This document shows, piece by piece, positions 61,465-64,000 of a stretch of 64,000 nucleotides of DNA. The notes below the pieces were generated by a model that saw nothing but the letters and a program-made list of their open reading frames with translations, was not told the DNA's origin and made no database searches. The stretch is from the NCBI RefSeq assembly GCF_024347615.1, contig NZ_AP025508.1:1674001-1738000 (forward strand). The letters are read 5' to 3'. The DNA comes from Vibrio splendidus. GTDB lineage: Bacteria; Pseudomonadota; Gammaproteobacteria; Enterobacterales; Vibrionaceae. The first letter of the stretch is position 1, and the number at the start of each line of letters is the position of its first letter. A program made the translations under genes and the position numbers.

Positions 61465-62400
61465 TTACAGCGAAACTTCCAATACGATTTTGCCACGAGC
61501 ACGTTTCGATTGACTTAACTCCTGTGCTTGAGCGGCTTTAGATAGTGGGAACACCTTATCGATGTTCACTTTAATTACGCCATCATCAATTAAAGCAGCA
61601 ATACGTTGTAGATCTCTGGCATTGGGTGAAACCCACCAACGTTGAAAATTTACGCCTAGTTGCAGTGGTAATGCGCTTTCAATGTCATCTAACAGTGAAA
61701 CTACGTTGCCACCTTTTCGTACGACTTCGAGTGAACGCTCCGCGATGCCGTCACCCCCAACAGCGACGAGTACAGCATCTAACTCATCAACCTCGTCTTC
61801 AAAGCGTTGAGTTTGGTAATCAATGAATTGATCGACCCCTAAAGCCGTTAAGTAGGCTTTGTTGTTGGCTGATGCTGTTCCGATAACATAAGCACCGAGC
61901 GCTTTCGCTATTTGAACCGCAAAGCTGCCAACACCTCCGGATGCATTGTGAATAAGGACACGTTGACTGGCTTTGAGTTGGCAGCCTTCAACAAGTGCTT
62001 GCCATGCTGTTGTTGCGGCCAATGGCACAGCTGCAGCGGTCACCATGTCGAGAGACTTGGGCGCTCTTGCTACTAAATCACTATCGACAGCAAGATATTC
62101 GGCGTAGGCGCCTTGTTCAGAAATGGGCGCATATACATAGACCTGCTCCCCAAGTTTAAGGTTGCTTACATTGTTGCCTTTTTCGACAACTTGTCCCGCT
62201 GCATCCCAGCCAACAATGAGTGGCATTTCATGTTGACCAGTAGCCTCTAAGAATCCCTCTCTTACCATCCAGTCGACAGGGTTTACCCCCGCGCCTTGTA
62301 CTTTGATCAGCACTTGATTTGGTGTGATGGTGGGCTTGGCTATATCGCCGAAGGTTAAGTTCTGCGCACTTCCATACTCTTCTAAATACACGGCTTTCAT
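61465..62400 (-). CDS. NADP-dependent MDR oxidoreductase (quinone reductase-like)
   Basis: A 311-residue zinc-free medium-chain dehydrogenase. N-terminal GroES fold with GAGVNPVDWMVREGF and GWDAAGQVVEKG; nucleotide-binding VLIHNASGGVGSFAVQIAKA; C-terminal AAQAQELSQSKRARGKIVLE. It reduces quinones or enones with NADPH. It is divergent from a LysR gene 185 bases away and upstream of a RidA gene. Confidence 0.88.
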   Translation of the reverse strand: MKAVYLEEYGSAQNLTFGDIAKPTITPNQVLIKVQGAGVNPVDWMVREGFLEATGQHEMPLIVGWDAAGQVVEKGNNVSNLKLGEQVYVYAPISEQGAYAEYLAVDSDLVARAPKSLDMVTAAAVPLAATTAWQALVEGCQLKASQRVLIHNASGGVGSFAVQIAKALGAYVIGTASANNKAYLTALGVDQFIDYQTQRFEDEVDELDAVLVAVGGDGIAERSLEVVRKGGNVVSLLDDIESALPLQLGVNFQRWWVSPNARDLQRIAALIDDGVIKVNIDKVFPLSKAAQAQELSQSKRARGKIVLEVSL

Positions 62401-62585
62401 CGTATTTCCTTATAAGTGAGTCATCTGATTTGTTTTTCTAACAGCGGGTTAATCTGCTTGTCGAACTCACTTTACCCAACTTGAAACTTATCGTCTAATT
62501 GATGATTGGTATAATATGCATTGATTTATATGATGAGTTTGTCGATACTCATTCATCTAACTCCTTGTGTAATTAGGCAAGTAAG

Positions 62586-63512
62586 ATGGCGAATGTCGAT
62601 CTGAATTTAATGGTTATTTTTGATGCGATCATGCAGGAAAGCTCGATTACTGTGGCTGCAGACCGATTGTCGATGACGCAACCGTCGGTATCGAACGCCG
62701 TCTCTCGAATGCGTCACGCTTGGCAAGATCCTTTATTCGTGAAACAAGGAAGGGGGATTCGCCCAACCCCTTACGCCGTCGAGTTGTGGAAAACGATTGG
62801 TGAGCCGTTAGAATCAATACGGATTGCAACTGAGCGTGATGAGTTTAATCCTGCGACGTTAAAGCGCACGTTTAGAATCGCGACCACAGATTGGATGGCA
62901 GATCTGTTTTGGTTGCCGTTAAAGCAACGAATAGAGCTTGAAGCGCCTGACGTTAATATTCACGCCGTACCTTACAACGTCAATGGAGAAAAGTTATTGC
63001 TCAGTGCCGATGTCGATATGGTCTTGGATTACTTCGAAGGCAACTCAGCTCAAGTACAAACTCAGCATCTATTTGATAATCACTTTGTGTGCGCAATGCG
63101 TGCCGATCACCCGTTGGCTAGTGAAGAGCTATCGCTAAGTGCTTTTGCTAGTGCTGATCATTTGTTGCTCTCGTTATCAGGTGAGGCGACAGGCGGGGTA
63201 GACATGCGACTAGGACAGAAGGGAATGAAACGGCGCATCGCCATGACGGTGAACCACTGTTACTCCATACCTAGGTTGTTAATCAATACTGACATGATCA
63301 CGACGATTCCATTACCGATAATATTGGAGAGCGTGAGCAAGGGAGAACTGATGATTAAGAAAACGCCATTCACCATGCCGCCGGGGCCCATTTCGATGTC
63401 TTGGCATGTGCGGCATCAACGTGACCAAGGTACGTTGTGGTTGCGTGAGAAGGTGCTTAGTGTTCTGAACCATGGTTTACCTAAGAATTTACTTTTTGAT
63501 CCGTTTCATTGA
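62586..63512 (+). CDS. LysR-family transcriptional regulator (NodD/LeuO-type)
   Basis: A 308-residue regulator. N-terminal HTH: VDLNLMVIFDAIMQESSIT, then VAADRLSMTQPSVSNAVSRM; the remaining 220 residues form the effector domain (TFRIATTDWMADLFWLPLKQ). Divergent from the MDR/RidA pair, so it likely regulates those genes. Confidence 0.9.
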   Translation: MANVDLNLMVIFDAIMQESSITVAADRLSMTQPSVSNAVSRMRHAWQDPLFVKQGRGIRPTPYAVELWKTIGEPLESIRIATERDEFNPATLKRTFRIATTDWMADLFWLPLKQRIELEAPDVNIHAVPYNVNGEKLLLSADVDMVLDYFEGNSAQVQTQHLFDNHFVCAMRADHPLASEELSLSAFASADHLLLSLSGEATGGVDMRLGQKGMKRRIAMTVNHCYSIPRLLINTDMITTIPLPIILESVSKGELMIKKTPFTMPPGPISMSWHVRHQRDQGTLWLREKVLSVLNHGLPKNLLFDPFH

Positions 63513-63678
63513 GAAGCGGTGCAAAGAGTATTCGTCTCGAAATTGCTTTTTCGCATTGTTAATCAGTATATTACTGACGTTATATATTGAGCATCATCAT
63601 AAAGAGTGACATTCTAAGTGTTGCTCAAATCTGAACAACATTTGATGTGATATTTGTAAATTGGAAGGGGAATTAGAG

Positions 63679-64000
63679 TGTTTAGATATATTCAGCGACG
63701 AAGGATCAAAAAGGTGATTAAGCTACTGTCTGCAAGGTTGGTAAAGAGCTATGGAAGCCGTGACTTTTTCTCGATTGGTCAGGTAGAAACGAGTTCTCGT
63801 GAATTGAGTAAGCGCCAACAACAAATCGCATTGGCTTTGTTTGCTGATCCACAAGATTTAGATGTTGAATTGGTTCCCACTATCCAGCTGTTACGTAATG
63901 ATGTGTCTAATGACTTCTTCGGCGGCGAGAATTACACCGCGCGTGATGTGCTCAATCTTTTGGGTGGCGGCGGTTGGAAAGGCGGCCGCATGGACGATGA
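63679..64000 (+). CDS. DUF6559-like protein, cut by the window end
   Basis: The first 107 codons of an incomplete gene. GTG start with GGAAGGGGAATTAGA upstream. The frame begins FRYIQRRRIKKVIKLLSARL and continues SYGSRDFFSIGQVETSSREL, ending in a Gly-rich GGGGWKGGRMDDE. It resembles a small protein family of Vibrio (DUF6559, from memory). No stop before the end of the window. Confidence 0.5.

Overview
The window looks like a chromosomal segment of a marine Vibrio, probably of the Splendidus clade. That call rests on overall protein character (an aerolysin-type toxin beside a sphingomyelinase, DUF2058/YaiL, TcyP, a cobT-cobS-cobU-cobC run, btuC-btuD) and is an inference, not a species assignment. 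No rRNA or tRNA gene was seen.

Layout. (1) 1-6320: an alternative (CS1/alpha-type) chaperone-usher fimbrial operon, then a sterol-desaturase-family enzyme and a DUF2804 protein on the minus strand. (2) 6324-38959: an AraC-family regulator gene split in two by a 31.6 kb mobile island (about 6792-38392). Joining codon 156 on the left to the right-hand fragment restores one in-frame 344-residue regulator, so both junctions can be placed within a few bases. (3) 38964-51900: a sphingomyelinase with a lipase-foldase-like partner, DUF2058, an aerolysin-family pore-forming toxin, YdcF, a LysR regulator divergent from an aldo/keto reductase, the cystine carrier TcyP, and a type IV pilin-like protein. 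(4) 52063-64000: a flavin reductase, cobalamin nucleotide-loop assembly and salvage (cobT, cobS, cobU, cobC), an M3 peptidase, astE, btuC-btuD, RidA, a quinone-oxidoreductase-like MDR protein, a LysR regulator and a gene cut by the window edge.

The island. Its right end is one translationally coupled leftward operon: three tyrosine recombinases, two small coiled-coil-type proteins and a RecD2-like helicase. This matches what I recall of Gamma-Mobile-Trio (GMT) islands such as the VPA1267-VPA1270 region of V. parahaemolyticus. The rest is cargo, mostly with phage-defence character: a Gabija pair (GajA/GajB), a helicase IV-like protein with an embedded PD-(D/E)XK-type nuclease and C-terminal zinc ribbons, a KAP P-loop NTPase, an SF2 helicase operon facing a divergent XRE regulator across two palindromic operators, an Mrr-like endonuclease beside an FRG-domain protein, a DUF4238 protein, a possible DUF3800-like protein, and several small unknowns.

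The left part of the cargo (about 7270-12030) looks like a captured piece of superintegron: the genes all point one way and are separated by attC-like sites, one of which is interrupted by an IS110/IS1111-family element. A second insertion sequence (IS1202/ISNCY-type, with a 17 bp target duplication) sits just downstream of the RecD2-like helicase gene.

The best candidates for undescribed biology are the XRE/coiled-coil/SF2-helicase module with its paired operators, the helicase-nuclease-zinc fusion, the FRG/Mrr pair, and the heavily structured noncoding block at 12380-13180.
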